Assembly (NCBI GenBank): GCA_903869265.1
Contig: CAIPYE010000017.1
Span: 422,955 to 486,954 of the forward strand
Direction of reading: 5' to 3'
Length of the DNA stretch: 64,000 nucleotides
Source: an uncultured delta proteobacterium
GTDB lineage: Bacteria; Desulfobacterota; Desulfobulbia; Desulfobulbales; Desulfurivibrionaceae
Shown here: one piece after another, positions 63,871 through 64,000 of the stretch
Numbering within the stretch: position 1 is the stretch's first letter
Layout of the letters: each line of letters starts with the position of its first letter
Notes under the pieces: model-generated
What the model was told of the DNA's origin: nothing
The model's database searches: none
Seen by the model: only the letters and a program-made list of their open reading frames with translations
Translations under genes and position numbers: made by a program

Positions 63871-64000
63871 ATGGCAAAAGAGAAATTTGAGCGCAAGAAA
63901 CCGCATGTAAATATCGGGACGATCGGCCACATCGACCATGGCAAGACTACCCTGACCGCAGCCATCACCCGGGTATTGGCTACCAAGGGTTTGGCCAAGG
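63871..64000 (+). CDS. tuf: Translation elongation factor Tu, N-terminal fragment
   Basis: The first 43 residues are in the window; the gene runs off the right edge. EF-Tu delivers aminoacyl-tRNA to the ribosome. [20 protein letters not shown] is followed by the G1 loop [25 protein letters not shown] Shine-Dalgarno precedes the ATG. Its place after four tRNA genes is the conserved tufB arrangement. Confidence 0.97.
   Translation, partial: MAKEKFERKKPHVNIGTIGHIDHGKTTLTAAITRVLATKGLAK

Overview
The window is one continuous stretch of a moderately GC-rich Gram-negative chromosome. It carries adenylylsulfate reductase (aprBA), the Qmo membrane complex (qmoABC), a meso-diaminopimelate-type murein cluster, LptD and cobalamin genes. 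Together these point to a sulfate-reducing, sulfur-disproportionating or reverse-running sulfide-oxidising member of the Desulfobacterota, most likely in or near the Desulfobulbaceae. This placement comes from gene content and protein character only; no database search was possible.

Layout. 1-2.9 kb: end of lptD, a DHH phosphoesterase and an MltB-type lytic transglycosylase (+). 2.9-5.7 kb: a decayed AGCS amino-acid/Na+ symporter and acetyl-CoA synthetase (-). 6-9.4 kb: mltA, pilT and a zinc-ribbon/pseudo-receiver protein (+). 9.4-11.5 kb: a membrane diguanylate cyclase (-). 11.6-18.6 kb: a tightly packed minus-strand run, mscS-like, CDF transporter, GH17 membrane protein, rsmG, cobQ, cbiB. 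18.7-23.8 kb: an RND efflux pair followed by a 64-aa protein and a CAP-domain protein (-), with a near-perfect 34-bp palindrome upstream. 24-30.6 kb: an unrecognised 432-aa protein with a possible RelA/SpoT-like fold, a UDG-like protein of foreign look, selA overlapping a TPR/degenerate-GGDEF protein, and a LOG-family protein (+). 30.6-33.5 kb: a Tim44-like protein and typA (-).

33.9-50.6 kb is the division and cell wall (dcw) cluster: mraZ-rsmH-ftsL-ftsI-murE-murF-mraY-murD-[small Cys protein]-murG-murC-murB-ftsQ-ftsA-ftsZ. It starts from a strong promoter followed by 10-bp-spaced MraZ boxes. Two things are abnormal. The FtsI protein keeps its membrane anchor, dimer domain, transpeptidase scaffold and a PASTA-like tail, but has lost the catalytic SxxK (now Ala-Met-Asn-Arg), SxN and KTG motifs. 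The ftsW gene, normally between murD and murG, is absent; a 62-residue CxxC protein sits there instead. ddl is also missing from its usual place. The septal transpeptidase/glycosyltransferase pair is therefore not encoded as a working unit in this cluster. This is the most interesting observation in the window.

50.8-54.9 kb: a radical SAM protein overlapping a sensor histidine kinase (+), and a YkgJ-type cysteine-cluster protein (-). 55.2-63.1 kb: the sulfate-respiration block, aprBA from a consensus promoter with a roughly 270-nt leader, a strong terminator, then qmoABC. Qmo exchanges electrons between the quinone pool and AprBA at the membrane. 63.2-64 kb: a tRNA cluster Thr(TGT)-Tyr(GTA)-Gly(TCC)-Thr(GGT) leading into tuf, which runs off the window.
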